Assembly (NCBI GenBank): GCA_030141605.1
Contig: JAQGDQ010000049.1
Span: 124,001 to 188,000 of the forward strand
Source: Tubiluchus corallicola
Lineage: Eukaryota > Priapulida > Priapulimorpha > Priapulimorphida > Tubiluchidae
Direction: 5' to 3'
Length of the DNA: 64,000 nucleotides
A program made the position numbers and the translations under genes. Below are positions 11,901-24,387 of this stretch, in pieces. The notes under the pieces are model-generated. The model was not told the origin of the DNA. It did not search any database and was given only the letters and a program-made list of their open reading frames with translations. Each line of letters starts with the position of its first letter. The stretch's first letter is position 1.

Positions 11901-13260
11901 TAGGACACACCGATAATGTAGAAGAAATGCATCTTGAGAAAATTCTGTAATTACTCTAAATGTGCCGGAGACAGATTTGAAAAGGTTTTGCAAAAATAAC
12001 CTTTATCATCGTCATCATCGTTATTCTCATCGTCATATGATCGTCATAATTTTCACAATTTTCCATGAAAAGTTTATTAAAAAACAAGCATTACCGTTAT
12101 CGCTGACAAATTTATAAATGTTGCTAGGTTAATGATTTTAGCTTTGAGTGGATGGAATAATGCTCAACTTTGACGTATGGTTGAAGGCGGTCAAGCTACT
12201 GAATGTGAGGTTGTGGGTACTGGGTTCCAGGTGCTCAGTTCGTGGATAAAAACGCGCACATTTTCGCAAAAACTTTTATTAGAGTTCATAACAGCTTTTT
12301 ACATATTGTAACGGCGGCGAAATGTCATTTGTTTTCACCCGCACCCCCTGCACTGTAATCATTCTGTTACGAAGCCATTGCATACTGGCACTATAAACAG
12401 GCTGGGATGTAATGGTTCCGGTGGTCTAGTAGGTAATTTTTATCATTTCAGTACCTGTTCCGTTGGCATGCAGAACACAAGCAGAACAACATGGCAGTTG
12501 ATAAATAAATTTTGCTGTTTCTACACGTTTGTCTAACGTTTTTCTCCATAGTCACATTTCACAGATTATTCAAAATTTCGTATTACAAACTTTGTAATAA
12601 ATTATGAAATTTGTACAAAGTTCATATTCGCAAATAGATATTTAACAATCGCAAGTGAATGTCCAGTAGCTAGCTTAGGTTGCAAGCTAAGAGTATGATT
12701 GAAAATGAATGACGTCAAATACCCCTTTCGAGTATTACGGCTTTGTCAGCACAATGCAATAGGCTTCAGCGCTTCACTACCAAAAATGTACCGCGAGGGT
12801 ACATTGGGTACAAAATACGGTTCTGGTAAAAATATAATAATCAAATAACTCGTCGCTTAAGCAAATGTCAAAATTGATGCAATGTTAAATTCTTGTTCTA
12901 TGGCCAGCTACAGCTGTGCATTGCCATTTATTTTTTCCATTACCTAAACGTCAAAATATCACTTATCGCACTACTTTCTCTCTCTAATGTCGATAAATAG
13001 CTATAAATCTAGCCTTATAATATAGTTAATCTTTAGCAATTTTATTAATTTTCTTATTTTATATCAACTAGATTTTTATTAGTTTTTTATCAGAATTTCT
13101 AACTTAGATTATTCATCCACTAGAACAAAGTAGATATTGTAGTGTTTTCTCTGTTTTGATCTTAAGATGTCTCTTTGTATTTCTGTTTTTTTCTGATTGA
13201 TTTTGTATGCATTTTGATTGTTTGATTTTTTAGCGCTCATATTATTTATGTACATAAAAT
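8950..13260. other. Intergenic desert with one doubtful exon
   Basis: This is mostly unremarkable AT-rich sequence. The frame at 9307-9522 shows no recognisable domain. 11236-11340 is a degenerate run of GTCC/GTCCC-like words, and 12001-12050 has TCATCG words. A possible terminal exon at 10503-10621 is listed separately. Confidence 0.45.
10503..10621 (+). CDS. Possible short terminal exon (doubtful)
   Basis: After a CTACAG acceptor-like site ending at 10502, an open frame of about 39 codons runs to a TGA at 10619-10621. Its composition looks protein-like (Asp, Asn, Tyr, Phe, Ser mixed, ending in NSPNQYGK). There is no known domain, and AT-rich DNA gives frames of this length by chance, so this is weak. 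If real, upstream exons are not visible. Confidence 0.15.
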
Positions 13261-13268
13261 AAAATTTG

Positions 13269-13430
13269 GCTTACCTTACCGTATATTATCTTACCTTACC
13301 ATACCTTACTCTACCTTACCTTACCTTACCTTGTCTTACCTTGCCTTACTTTACCTTACCTTACTTCACCTTACCTCACCTTACCTTGCATTACCTTACT
13401 TTACCTAACCTTACCTTATTTTACGTTTGT
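13269..13430. repeat. (TTACC)n pentanucleotide satellite
   Basis: A run of imperfect TTACC units with variants such as TTGCC, TTACT and TTCACC. It yields a spurious Leu/Pro/Thr/Tyr-rich reading frame. Confidence 0.9.
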
Positions 13431-16035
13431 TGCCTTACTACTCCGGACGCAATACTCCTCGTAAGCGCTCCAAAGTGCTTTACGTCACTATTTTCCGATA
13501 GTGTTTTATTGCGGTTCCAGATAATTTGTTGCGTGGAATCAAGAAATCACTGCGAGGTACCGTGGAATTCATCATACAAAATTACAGACTATTGCTGGAA
13601 TTGGACAATCAGCAAAAACCACCTTTGCCCACTTCCTGCTTAAATCAACCGTGTCTACTGCTACATAATAAATAAATCCTCAATCACATTAGTTCAATAA
13701 AATAACTAGGTCATGACATTGCGCTTGCAGAGCATGGTTAATGGCGATAATTGCAGCTTAAACTTAGTGGCTTCCAGCGTCTTAAAGTTTCGAAACCTAT
13801 TAAGTTGCTGAAAAATCAGTATTTCGACATTCATGGCATTCGCAGTGTAACTTCAAAGAAGCATTGATTTAATCACCTAAACAAAGGTTAACTGCACAAA
13901 CAAAGAAGAAGAAAATATTAACATACGCAAGAAACTAAAGAGAAAAGAACGAAAGTCAGCCACATTTACAGCTATTCCAGTTTAACCGTTTTAGAGCAAC
14001 TTTTTCATTGTTCTTTATTAATTAAACAAGAATGACTTTATACAAATTCCCAGCCTATGTTTGGTAATTGATTATAACTATATACTATGTAGTAGGTGGG
14101 TGAGATCGAGTCGTGTGTGTGCGTGCTTCCGTCTATAGATATGTATGTTCGCGCGCGCGTAAGTATGTATTCGTGTCCGCAATTTTTCAGCGACTCCTTC
14201 TTCAATTAATAATTAACCATTAGGCTAATTGTGGTAAGCGTAATGTGTTAATGTGTGTATTCGTGCTGAAGTTACAAAGTTCTGAGTTCAAGTCCTAGCT
14301 GGCCTACAATATTTCAGTACCTCCTTCAAACTATTATCATTTTGATGGAAGCGCACACCGCTCTAGAGAATGTCCCTCTGGGATTTTTTTTAAATTAGAC
14401 TAGATTTGATAAATATGGATGAATCGTTATTTGAATCTCTTGGTGTCCTTTCCTGGAGGCTCAAATCGCCAACGCAACAGTTATCCTTAGCCGCAAGGAG
14501 TCAAGGGCAGCGACATGTTAGGTATAGCTACTGTATAGATAACTTTTTTCTGCTTTATGCTTTTCCTTATTTCCTACAACAGCTGTCGTTATTTAGTTGT
14601 CATGTATCCTTATTCAAGTTTCATGTAGAAAGTTTATTGTGCCATTATCGTATACCACTTGTCCATTTGTCAAATCAAACACTGATTTTACTGTTTTCTG
14701 ACCTTCCACATAATTGCCTGTTCGCTTTCCTTGTCTTCGATTGATGGCGGGCGCGATTTCAGAAAGTGCATTTTCAGCTAAGAAAACACTTGAAATTTCT
14801 CGAATAATCGGACGTGTTTCGTCAAACAAGATGGCGAGAAAAAGAACGCCATGGTCCCGTCGGTATTACATGACAACATTTCACTGATTGCTCTGAAGAA
14901 AGGAGACTTTCCGCCAGCAGTGATGATGTGTGCAAATGGGCAAAATTCGTCCGCGATAAGGGACTTTCCATTATGTTAACAAATTGGTAGTATGCGCACT
15001 GATTATGTACAATGGACACTCGAGAGATTTGGATGGCGCAGATTTTGTAGTTTGAATCTGCATCATCAGCATAAAATTCTGGCTGCTATAATGCACTGAA
15101 CCACAGACGATGTTTGCTTTCAAGAATAAACGCTTAGAAGATTTGCTTATGAATGGAGTCTACCTATATGAAAATGAGAAAAAGTAGAACTTGCCTGTCA
15201 TAATAATTTAAATAAAAGTTTAAAATTTATATGCAATTAAACAAATTATTCAAAACATATTAACTATTCTCTTCTTGTTTTTTCTTTGAATTGTAAGTTT
15301 ATGTGGCTATACTTAGTTTTTTATGGCTTAAGACTATGTCTAAGAGCTGAAATAACAAATAGTAACACTATTTGTGCGGTCACTAATCCAGTGACTTGCT
15401 CTGCGCGATAAGGAAATAAATTCAACCGCTTCATTAATAAATTAGTTAATGTGTAACATCAAAAGTATAACGGGTACCTTAAGTTCAATAATCGCTCAGC
15501 AGATGGACCTACTAAGATGGAACACTGTGATTTTGCATAGTTCTATTCCTCGTTTGCAATTAATCAGTAATAAGGCTTCCACTATTACAAACGTAGTGCG
15601 ACCAAAAGTAGCAGTTTCACTTCTGTTTTTTAAACGCTCGCTTTATGTCTGTGTTTTAATCGTCAACTAAACCGTCATAATTACTTCGATCAAACAATTA
15701 CTCGTAATTGCTCTGAAGCCTTGTCAGACGGCCTGGGAATTCTACTCAAGTAGCAAACCCGCTGAAATCGCCATTAGCCAGCAGTTAATTAATTACTTAT
15801 TGTGTGATTATAATGATTCTCGCATTTTTGCAGAAAACGCTAATCACTGACTTGTGGTGAATGTGATTCGAAACAATAATTTTTTGTAGCCGCGAGCCCG
15901 TATAACGTACGTCCATGAACGGCCTGAGTGAAAACCCTAATCTACTGTGCCCAAAATACCACCAACACTGCCCACTGGAAAGAATTTATTTCTCCTTACA
16001 TTAACTTTAGTGTAATAATAACGTAGTATAAATGC
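13431..16035. other. Intergenic stretch
   Basis: There is no recognisable gene; the frames at 14406-14744, 14614-14829 and 14822-15019 have no domain. It includes a short alternating GC run near 14150 (GCGCGCGCG) and a tRNA-like fragment at 14221-14311. Confidence 0.45.
14221..14311 (+). mobile_element. tRNA-like SINE fragment
   Basis: The segment has an A-box-like GTGGTAAGCG and, about 55 bases later, a B-box-like GAGTTCAAGTCC. That is the arrangement of a tRNA-derived pol III promoter. It cannot fold as a complete tRNA, so a SINE head is more likely than a tRNA gene. Confidence 0.35.
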
Positions 16036-16878
16036 TAAACTCATCCTTTAAGGTCCTTTAAACGAGTGATGAGGCATTGCTTTCAAAATCCGCCTTTCGC
16101 GTCTCAGTAGGAGATTTGCCTGTAAACACCGAAATGACATACGGTGAACATCAATCAATTTGAAATCAAGGTAGTGCTGCAGACAAGTATTTTTGAGGTC
16201 AAAACCAATGAGTAATAATAATAATGTAATAACTTTTCGAAAAATAAAGAAATGCTTTTTTTCTCGATCTTGTCTCATGTGATGACAGAAGGAATTAGGA
16301 CAGTTTCTTTTGGGCTTCCATGTCAAGGGAATGTGTTTCCTTTTGTGCAGACTTCCCCACGGAATTCTCATCTGTAGTATATATCAACTTTGACATAAAA
16401 AGAGAAAATTGATCAAAGATATGAGCATATCTCTTAAGGTTTCCTTCATTTGTAGTTCACTGTGCATTCCCACCTTCAGAAAGCAGGAAAACTGCGTGAG
16501 ACAAACGTAATAAGTTGTAAAGACTTTAACATGTCAAACTGCGGCTTGTAAACGTCTCATAAGATCTGAAGATCCTTGCTTTGCGTGTGGCGAAAGAGAA
16601 AACAGAAGCATTCTTAATGCACTGAAACACCACAAACTCATCACTTAGGCAATTTATCGCCAATTTGACTGATTTGGAAAAGGTTAAGGTGTCATTTACG
16701 TGCAGCGGTGACAGCAAAATCGCTCGTCTGTGGTGGCTCTACCTTGATTTCAAATTGATTAATGTTTACCACGTCTCATTTGGGTGTTTACATGCAAATC
16801 TCCTACTGAAAACTGAAAGGCGTATTTTGAAAGCAATGGCTCATCATTCATTTAAAGGAACTTAAGGGATGAGTTTTA
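16036..16878. mobile_element. Fold-back element with ~140-bp inverted arms
   Basis: The arms at 16036-16174 and 16739-16878 are inverted copies of each other at roughly 80-85 percent identity by eye, separated by about 560 bp. Both arms give similar peptides in opposite directions (LDFKLI and ERRILKAM), which simply follows from nucleotide similarity. The likely explanation is a non-autonomous transposon with long terminal inverted repeats or an old inverted duplication. No target-site duplication was found. Confidence 0.55.
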
Positions 16879-17004
16879 CTAAACTTGCTTATAACTTGGT
16901 AACCTCAGTTGATTAGTTTAAGAACGTTTTTTGTTGTGGAGGCTAATCATAATAACACCTGGCTTCTCAACCTTAACTGAATTAGGCTGCGAGATGAGGC
17001 CTAG

Positions 17005-17090
17005 CCGAGTGATTACAACGTATGCTTAGCAACCGAAGGTAAGCAACGCCGGGCCTGTTCGGTAATCAATCGGTGAGTATTAAGTTCAAT
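17005..17090 (+). mobile_element. SINE-like fragment with 5S rRNA-like segment
   Basis: 17029-17080 contains AGGTAAGCAACGCCGGGCCT, which resembles the internal control region of animal 5S rRNA (AGCTAAGCAGGGTCGGGCCT). Just upstream, GCCTAGCCGAGTGATTACAA looks tRNA-like. It is a fragment, not a 5S gene: the flanking 5S helices are absent. Related pieces lie at 56754 and 61932. Confidence 0.4.
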
Positions 17091-17220
17091 GCATGCTCCG
17101 AGCAGTTGTATTAGCCATATTACCTCGTTAAAGAAATTGTATACCCAATGGCTAAAACACCTTGCTGATCCACTGCAGCCTTCATTGAACTTAGTCATGG
17201 TTTCGCTACTACCACAAAGT

Positions 17221-17246
17221 AAATTACATTGTATACAATGTAATTT
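17221..17246. repeat. 26-bp perfect palindrome
   Basis: 13-bp arms (AAATTACATTGTA) are repeated in inverse with no spacer. Confidence 0.9.
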
Positions 17247-17322
17247 TGTGAGTTTTGTCACCTTTATCCTGAAGCGTGTAAAAACGGAGTTTTGTCAGTC
17301 TTATAGTCTAAAACTGTAACAT

Positions 17323-17468
17323 AATAAGGTATGTGCCACCAACCAGAGTAGCACAGTTTTTTTGAAATACTGCATGCTTTATTAGAACGATGTACATATA
17401 CGCTATAAAAAGCAGTATACGTATTTTAAACAAACCGACCTATTCCAACTGGTGACACATACCTTATT
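17323..17468. mobile_element. Short MITE with 18-bp inverted ends
   Basis: The left end AATAAGGTATGTGCCACC and the right end GGTGACACATACCTTATT are inverse complements at 17 of 18 positions, 146 bp overall. The interior is non-coding. No convincing target-site duplication. Confidence 0.6.
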
Positions 17469-18149
17469 CTAATTCAGTAGCCCAACTGCATAAATGTAGA
17501 TAATTCTAACAGCGTTTAGTAAATTACCAAAAAAGTGATTTTGGTTTTTGAACCTCTATATTGAATCTTTTATTAATTAAACTAACCAAAAAGTATTCGC
17601 TAATATTGCTTGTTAAATGAAGTACAGTAAATAAATTATGTTTTTGGCATATTTTCCAGAACCTTCAGAATTGTTCTATGAAACTGATTTTCGTAACCAT
17701 CCAATTGATATAGTTCTTTTTGTAATTGCAATGATGGCATCACGACCGGCACGCAATCTAGTTTCAACCTACGGGGCTTAAAACTGCGAGCAATAATTAT
17801 TTGCAAAACTGCTCTTTTTGAAAATGACTTGTTGTCGGATTGCGATCGAGTCACAAGAGGCTTATCTCACACGAAATGAATTTGTTCAATTATAAGGTAT
17901 TAGCTATTACAGTTTTCGCGTTTCGCTGAGGCCGGGAAAAGCATCACGCTGCAGCAAAGGCATTATAAGGAAAGCTCATTATGCGGTGGTTTTAAACGAT
18001 ACGTGTTTAGGCAACATATGGGCGGAGCTTCGCTGAAAGCGGAATTTTTAAACTCCTCAACGTTAGGTTGTCAATTCGCTGAATAAAAACCAAGAACCGT
18101 TGGTTTCTGAAACAAACACAAATAGTGTTCAGTTTAGTTTTTGGTATGT

Positions 18150-21017
18150 GAAAGGACATATGGTACATTATTATTGTTGTCATTATTATTATTATTCCGT
18201 TATTTCGGATCATTACATACAGATACAGCACATAATCATATACACAAAATATAACAAGGAAAAGTTGATATAAACACGCGCAAAAAGGAAAGAAATTAGA
18301 ATACATAAAATAAACCATTTTTAAAAATGACAATGATTTTACATAATCGTACATAAAAATATCGTTAGTTTTCACATACAGTCTCTTTCACAGATAATCT
18401 TGTAAACACAGATTAAAAGCATTAATAACGAGCTTTTTAAAATTAATGTTACCAAACCTTAAAGATAAGCCATACTTTCTTCTAAAGTGACAATGACTAT
18501 AGTTAGTTAAATACAACATTTATTGAATACTGTCACTGTCAATGCTCGAGTTTTGAATTTTCTTTAAAAAATTTAATTTTTCACAATCAATTAGAAAGTT
18601 TGCAGTCATAGTACCACAGTAATTCATGAAAACCTTGACACTCTCATTACGTCTATAATTTAAAATCTTTTTATAGGCTGTGTTCCAGCAAACTTTTAAA
18701 ATATTTTCTTGCTCAAAAGATAATAAATTAGCTTCTAATGCGTGCAACAAAACTGGTAAACAATATGAATTTATTAGTGTTCTAGACACTGTTTCATTAC
18801 ATCTCCTTCCTAGAGTTGGCAACATGGAGTTCAACGATCCATATAATTTCCTTTTATTTATAGCAATGTTTATTTTAAAAAAAATCAGATTTTATATCAA
18901 TTCAAGTATACCAAATCAGTGTTTTGCCACAAAAAATATTTTACCAACACCAAGACCTGCATTACCTGTATATAACAACGAGGTTTTACTAGGATTAAAT
19001 GTAATAGACCAAGAGTTGACCATACATTTCACAGATTTTGAACATTTTCTTAAGATGATTATATGAACCAACCATTAGGGTTATATCATCAGCATACATG
19101 ACTGATCCCACAAAAGTTTCGCCAACCCAAACCTGATTCACGCAGTTGCTTTATTAGATCATTCGAGTAAATTGCATACAAAACAAGCGACAATGTGCCT
19201 CCCTGCTTAATGCCTGAATTGATACGAAATTCAGAACAAAATTTGTTGTTCCATTTTACAACAGCGTTTGCCTTGTTATACCGATTGATCAATATTCTAA
19301 TAAAAAATCGAGGTAAATTATTTTCTTAAATTTATAGTACCATCCGCTGTACAGTACTTAATCAAAAGCTTTAAATGCGTCCAAGAAAACCATATAGACA
19401 GGATTATTTCTCTGGTTAAAAATGACATAGTTTTTTTAATAGTAAAAGTGGCGTGTGAACGACTGGAGTTGCTTTTATATTCGAATTGAAGCTGATTAAT
19501 TCCGAGATACATTCCAAACTTCATTAATAACCCTGATTCAAACAATTTTGAGATAACTGGAGAGGGAGAGTTACTGCAAGCTAGTTATCAAAACTAGTAA
19601 AGTCACCTTGATTATTTTTTATTACAGAAGAAATTACACCTTTGCCAAAGTCACTGGGTATATAACCATGATTAAGCATTACGTTAAATAACGATGTCAG
19701 ATACAAGGCTAAAACATTCGGCGAATAAAGTTCATCTAATTCAGCTGATTTGCCTTTCTCCATATCGTTAATTAGTTGCAGAAATACATTTGCATATTGT
19801 TAAGTGCTCTACCTGCTACCTGAATTGACTCATAGTCATTAACAATGTTATCAAGCTGAAAAACATTTTCAAAACACGTTTTAAATTCAGCTAGCATTGC
19901 TTTTCCTCCCTTAGCTTCATTTAATTTATTTGTTACAGTTTTCGTTTTAGAACCGTGCCTTTTCTTTCATTTACTCCAAAAGCGATTTTGATTTCTTCCT
20001 GATTTTCAGTTCATTGCTTTCCAGTTGGGCTTTTTTCTGAGCATCATTAATAGCCATTTTATAATTTGATTTACATTGTATCCTATACGCATTTGTATAG
20101 CCACATATAGGTTTGGCAATGCTATTCCATATTCACGCATTAATAGACTTACGTTTTAAAGAAGAGAGAGTTCATCATTCCACCAATGTTTCTGAAATCC
20201 TACAGGATAACACGGGACGTGTGCTTTACCTGCCCTAAATAATGTTTGCGTTATGTTATCATAAAACTGATGAATTTGCAAACTATGCAACATTCATTTG
20301 GGCATTCCCTCAGTAAATGCCACGGTATTCTAATTTGACCTATGGTACGATAATAATTTTATACGCATGCAAATTTATTTTTTTCCCAATTCATGAAATG
20401 AGGTTTTTTAGTTTTGCAATAAACTTCTCTGTTTATATTTTCGGATGTAAACAAGAAACTGATAGGAAAATGATCAGACGTATTGTCACCATCACTAATA
20501 ACTTGAAGACCTGGAGTATTATTGGCCATGTGTTTAGAACAAATTGTATGGTCAATATAATTGCAACGATTTAACGAATTCTTATTATAAGTATATGCAT
20601 CAGGTATTATGTTTTTGTCCCATTCCAGATCATTGGTTTTCACAAATACAACCAGCGCTTGCTGATTTTTCGAAATTTTATGTCTTTCTACATTCAAATC
20701 CCCAACAATTAAAACACTGCGTCATATATCACCATTATACCATCTATTACTGTTAGCACCTCTTCAAATTGGTATGCATTTTCTTCATTACACGTATAAT
20801 CGTCATCAAAAGGCGTGCACACATTTACCATTGTTACATCCCTACTGGTATTGATATTTTTAAGCTTTACCGCTAAGCATCGCGAATTAATAGTTTTAAC
20901 CATTTCTACATACTTTGCTAAACTTTTACGATAAAATATATATACACCTCTAAAAGCACAGCCTATCAGAATTCCCTTTTGAACAAAGTAATATGAGTAA
21001 TAACATATAATTTGCAT
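18150..21017 (-). mobile_element. Heavily decayed LINE (endonuclease + reverse transcriptase remnants)
   Basis: Minus-strand fragments occur in the correct order. 20709-21017 is endonuclease-like (VKLKNINTSRDVTMVNVCTP). 20359-20697 ends the endonuclease with SDHFPISF. 19581-19763 holds a palm fragment (GKSAELDELYSPNVL). 19318-19545 and 19089-19292 hold further reverse transcriptase blocks, including INSGIKQGGTLS and VLYAIYSNDLI. 18520-18834 is the C-terminal LINE segment (LPVLLHALEANLLS). Many frameshifts and stops separate them. A trinucleotide (ATT)n tract near 18180-18200, at the 3' side, may be the tail. It is a different family from the LINE at 4100-6591 (QGGTLS versus PQGSILGP). Confidence 0.75.
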
Positions 21018-21126
21018 GTTTTACCCATAATTTACTCAGAAACATGTCATTTCACTTGATATTTTTTGTACAACATTCCAGCCTAATTCGTGTGTTGCAC
21101 CATTACATTCGGGGCAGTGTTTTGAA

Positions 21127-21156
21127 AGACCTATATATATATATATATATATATAG
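21127..21156. repeat. (TA)n microsatellite
   Basis: A short pure TA tract. Confidence 0.9.
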
Positions 21157-21360
21157 CTGTGAGTTGGCTCAAGATCGTCAAAAACAATTTTTGTTTAACC
21201 GCCCTACAGTTTCCAAGGTTCTGGAAAAACAACAAAAAGACAGAATTCATTACCCGCCGCTCATTCCATAAACAATATAATCAGTAACTTAGAACAAAAC
21301 AAGTAAGGACACAACATTCAACTAATGAATAACATGTAGGGTATATGCCCTAGCATTTGC

Positions 21361-21432
21361 TGGCGCTGGTCTCGAACCGAAGACGGACCCACTAAGCGTG
21401 TCCGCAATCCACTCTTGCACTCTAGTACCATT
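21361..21432 (-). mobile_element. tRNA-like SINE fragment
   Basis: On the minus strand there is a canonical B box GGTTCGAGACC (21368-21378), preceded about 40 bases earlier by a tRNA-like stretch. A full cloverleaf was not apparent, so this is taken as a SINE head or tRNA relic. Confidence 0.4.
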
Positions 21433-21935
21433 CCTTTTACGCTGTAGATCATCAATACCAAATTTTACATTCAAATTGTTGATGATGCATCAGTTTCTTA
21501 GTGCTGTAAGAGGGCTACATTTTGGCGAGAAAACGCGGCATGATCGCATGAAATACCGTATACCTATCCTCAATAGTTTATAAGAGGTCAAAAAACTTTG
21601 TGTGCAAATATAATATAAAAACTCTGTAGAGTTATTCAGACATGCGTGTCTGAATTGTTTAGATTTCAGATTATTTAGAAATTCAGATTTATTTAGACAG
21701 GAATTCAGTGAAAATGGTGCAATATTAAATTTGGCGAAAATACTGAAATTAGTGAATCATTGTGTAACTAAAACTATCTATGGATTTGATTTATTGCTTT
21801 TGACTTATTGCTTAACTTTTTACTGTGCTTGCACATTCTACATTTTAGTTTGATTTTATGTATTTTATAACAATGGCAATATTTTGTGACTACAAGCTGC
21901 TTAATTTCTAAACACAATGTATGATATGATATTAA

Positions 21936-22853
21936 CTAGACAGACCCTTAAATAATACTAACTGGAAAGCTGTGAGCGTGTACTCATCGAGCCCACCAAA
22001 CTGTTCAGTTTCAACTGCTGGTTCTCTTAAAGATCTTTATACACCTAATGACATTTTACTGCTCCAGTTTGGAGGAACAGCCTATGATAACAGCATGCTG
22101 ATTGAATACATTAGAAAGCAGTGGTTAGTAGCACCGACCATCGATCCTGCTACAGGTATAGTGAAAGATACATCACAAGTGAAAGAGTCGGCTGCAGTGG
22201 ATAAATTGCTCAGAGAAAGAAGAAATGGGTTTTATGTGGAAAGTGGCGCAGCAGATGGTAGCATCTCCAACTCTCTCTTCTTTGAGAGGAATCGTGGATG
22301 GTCTGGACTCCTCGTTGAGCCCAATCCATTATCGTTTAGAAAACTGTTGAGGCAAAAACGAAATGCGTATTTGGTTAACGCCTGTTTAAGTCCCACAAAT
22401 CGGTCAGACAAGTTGGATTTTACAACAGCTGGTTTAGTTGGTGGTCTGACTAATGCAACAGATCCGAATCGTGATAAAAGAATAAAAAGATGGTTCAAAG
22501 GTTTCGCGAAAATTCAAAATGTGCAGTGCTTTCCGCTTTACTCCTTAATGCTTGCTATTGGCCGGACACACATTGATTATTTTTCTTTAGATATTGAAGG
22601 CGAAGAACTATCTGTGCTACAAACAATTCCTTTTAATAAGCTTAATATAGATGTGATGACAGTAGAGTACTTTTCAACAAATGGCACACACGTAGACGAA
22701 AAAAATACAATGACAAAACTGAGGAACATACGCACGTTTATGCAAAGAACAAATCTGTACCAGGAGGTCGCCATTTTACCACCAGGTGACGAAATATTCG
22801 GTCATGACGTTGTATTTTTACGGAGAGATCAAGACAGTTCTGCTATAAAGTGA
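21936..22853 (+). CDS. FkbM-type methyltransferase domain protein (Star-like), terminal exon
   Basis: The frame is open from 21936; no in-frame ATG starts it (the first codon usually taken, at 21972, is GTG), so this is a 3' exon. A weak acceptor (ACTAG) ends at 21939, and a TACTAAC box lies at 21957-21963. The methyltransferase core begins with GFYVESGAADGSISNSLFFE (SAM-binding region), then WSGLLVEPNP, then DYFSLDIEGEELSVLQTIPF and a C-terminal TVEYFSTNG. That order is typical of FkbM-domain proteins, and the N-terminal part resembles the animal Star-like group of single-pass membrane proteins. Methyltransferase activity is not established for that group. An AATAAA lies at 22913-22918. Upstream exons (signal or membrane anchor) were not found in the preceding kilobases. 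Confidence 0.8.
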   Translation, partial: LDRPLNNTNWKAVSVYSSSPPNCSVSTAGSLKDLYTPNDILLLQFGGTAYDNSMLIEYIRKQWLVAPTIDPATGIVKDTSQVKESAAVDKLLRERRNGFYVESGAADGSISNSLFFERNRGWSGLLVEPNPLSFRKLLRQKRNAYLVNACLSPTNRSDKLDFTTAGLVGGLTNATDPNRDKRIKRWFKGFAKIQNVQCFPLYSLMLAIGRTHIDYFSLDIEGEELSVLQTIPFNKLNIDVMTVEYFSTNGTHVDEKNTMTKLRNIRTFMQRTNLYQEVAILPPGDEIFGHDVVFLRRDQDSSAIK

Positions 22854-22912
22854 AAATTATTCACTGGAATAGAAAATAGGTTTCAATTTTTTTCATCAGC
22901 GAACTTATCAGA

Positions 22913-22918
22913 AATAAA
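22913..22918 (+). promoter_or_regulatory. Polyadenylation signal of FkbM-domain gene
   Basis: AATAAA about 60 bp after the stop codon. Confidence 0.6.
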
Positions 22919-23684
22919 AAGTTTTGTACGAAAATAGATTGCAAGTCTCAACGGATGACGTAAGCTATAATATTGCCTTCCTGATGAACTGTAATAACGT
23001 ACCCTGGACTCTGTAATATCATTACGCATCTTATTTAGCTCCTTTGTGGTAGATTTCTCTTTCTGATTTGTCAGCGAAAATCGAAATGCAGCGTTTTTCA
23101 AGACTGACGAATAACAGCTAAGCAAGATAATTTAAGGCTGTGCTCAAACAAGTTGTACGTTTGCTGATATAAAATTGGTTTAATTTAATAGATGACGGGA
23201 TAAAAATCCTACGCAGTCAGCATATTTAGCGTTCAACTATCGATTGTAGTTTAATTGGAATTTTCAAGTTGAGCCAAATACAGTAGCAATGTGGTAGAAA
23301 TAAGGCTATTCTCTGAACTACTCGTTCAATGATATTATTGATGGAGTTCAGAAATTTACAGCCTAGCAGAAGCACTTGCTACCCCGAAATATGCGACATG
23401 AGTACAGTGCGACCGCGTTTATCATTTGACTGTGCCAGGGCCAGTGTTGTTTACTTGTATCTTTAACTACAGATTATTACGCTGATGTGTGACTGATTAG
23501 TATACCAGTGTGCACGGTTCTCGTGGCTAATTATCACTTGACTGTGCCTGGTGCTATCACTCCTGTGCAGTTCACTCGTGTGACTCAGCAGTTTATCCTA
23601 ATTTTCACATCATGGCCCAGTCTAGGACCCTTAAGCAATTCTTGCTTTTTAACACAACATTCTGAGACAATGTTAATTGGTTGA
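22919..23684. other. Intergenic stretch
   Basis: No gene or defined repeat seen. Confidence 0.45.
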
Positions 23685-23689
23685 TTGTT

Positions 23690-23694
23690 TATTA

Positions 23695-23773
<79 letters not shown>

Positions 23774-23781
23774 CATTATTG
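23690..23781. repeat. (ATT)n microsatellite
   Basis: An almost pure ATT tract. Poly-Ile and poly-Asn frames across it are artefacts. Confidence 0.95.
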
Positions 23782-23850
23782 ATAGGTGTCCATCCTGTGT
23801 AGTCAATTGGTAGATACGGTTTCTCCCATTGTATTCTGGTAATCGATAAT

Positions 23851-23912
23851 AATAAGTGGTAACGTGTCCGCTTTCCATCTGAGAGGAAGTAAGTTCGATA
23901 CAACGGCCGGGT
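23851..23912 (+). mobile_element. tRNA-like SINE head
   Basis: AGTGGTAACGTGTCCGC (A-box-like) is followed at the expected distance by AGTTCGATACA (B-box-like). This is the usual layout of a tRNA-derived SINE promoter. Microsatellites lie close on both sides. Confidence 0.45.
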
Positions 23913-24068
23913 CATACTAAAGACTTTAAAAAAGCCCTAACTGGCGCCTGTTATTTAGAGTGAAAGTGGGGTAATAATAGTCTCTGTTATGTAGTTGTCG
24001 GTTGTTATTTACAGTCGGCGATAATAGCTCTTTGAGCCAATGTTATTGTTCACCCAAAAGCCGACTAT

Positions 24069-24084
24069 TGTCATTATTATTATT

Positions 24085-24174
<90 letters not shown>
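24069..24174. repeat. (ATT/ATC)n compound microsatellite
   Basis: ATT units, then ATC units, then ATT units again. Confidence 0.95.
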
Positions 24175-24177
<3 letters not shown>

Positions 24178-24387
24178 GAACCAACGTCACATAAGAAATA
24201 AATTAAAGGTTTAAAAAGCTTGTAATAATAATTTTGATGAAGTAGCTAGTTGTGATTTAAAATGCACATAAAATTTTGAATTTACATTAAATATACATTG
24301 GTGTTAAAGAGTGGGTATTTAACAGGATAATTAATTGCACTAGTCAGTGGAATAAAAACGTCTATAAATGCATTTTAAATTTCAAAA

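Noticed and set aside
16665-16865. Conserved peptide shared by 16048-16371 (-) and 16665-16865 (+)
   Set aside because: The likeness follows from the inverted DNA repeat; there is no sign of selection on the protein.
21361-21432. True tRNA gene
   Set aside because: It has a B box but no complete cloverleaf; SINE heads with the same features occur several times in the window.
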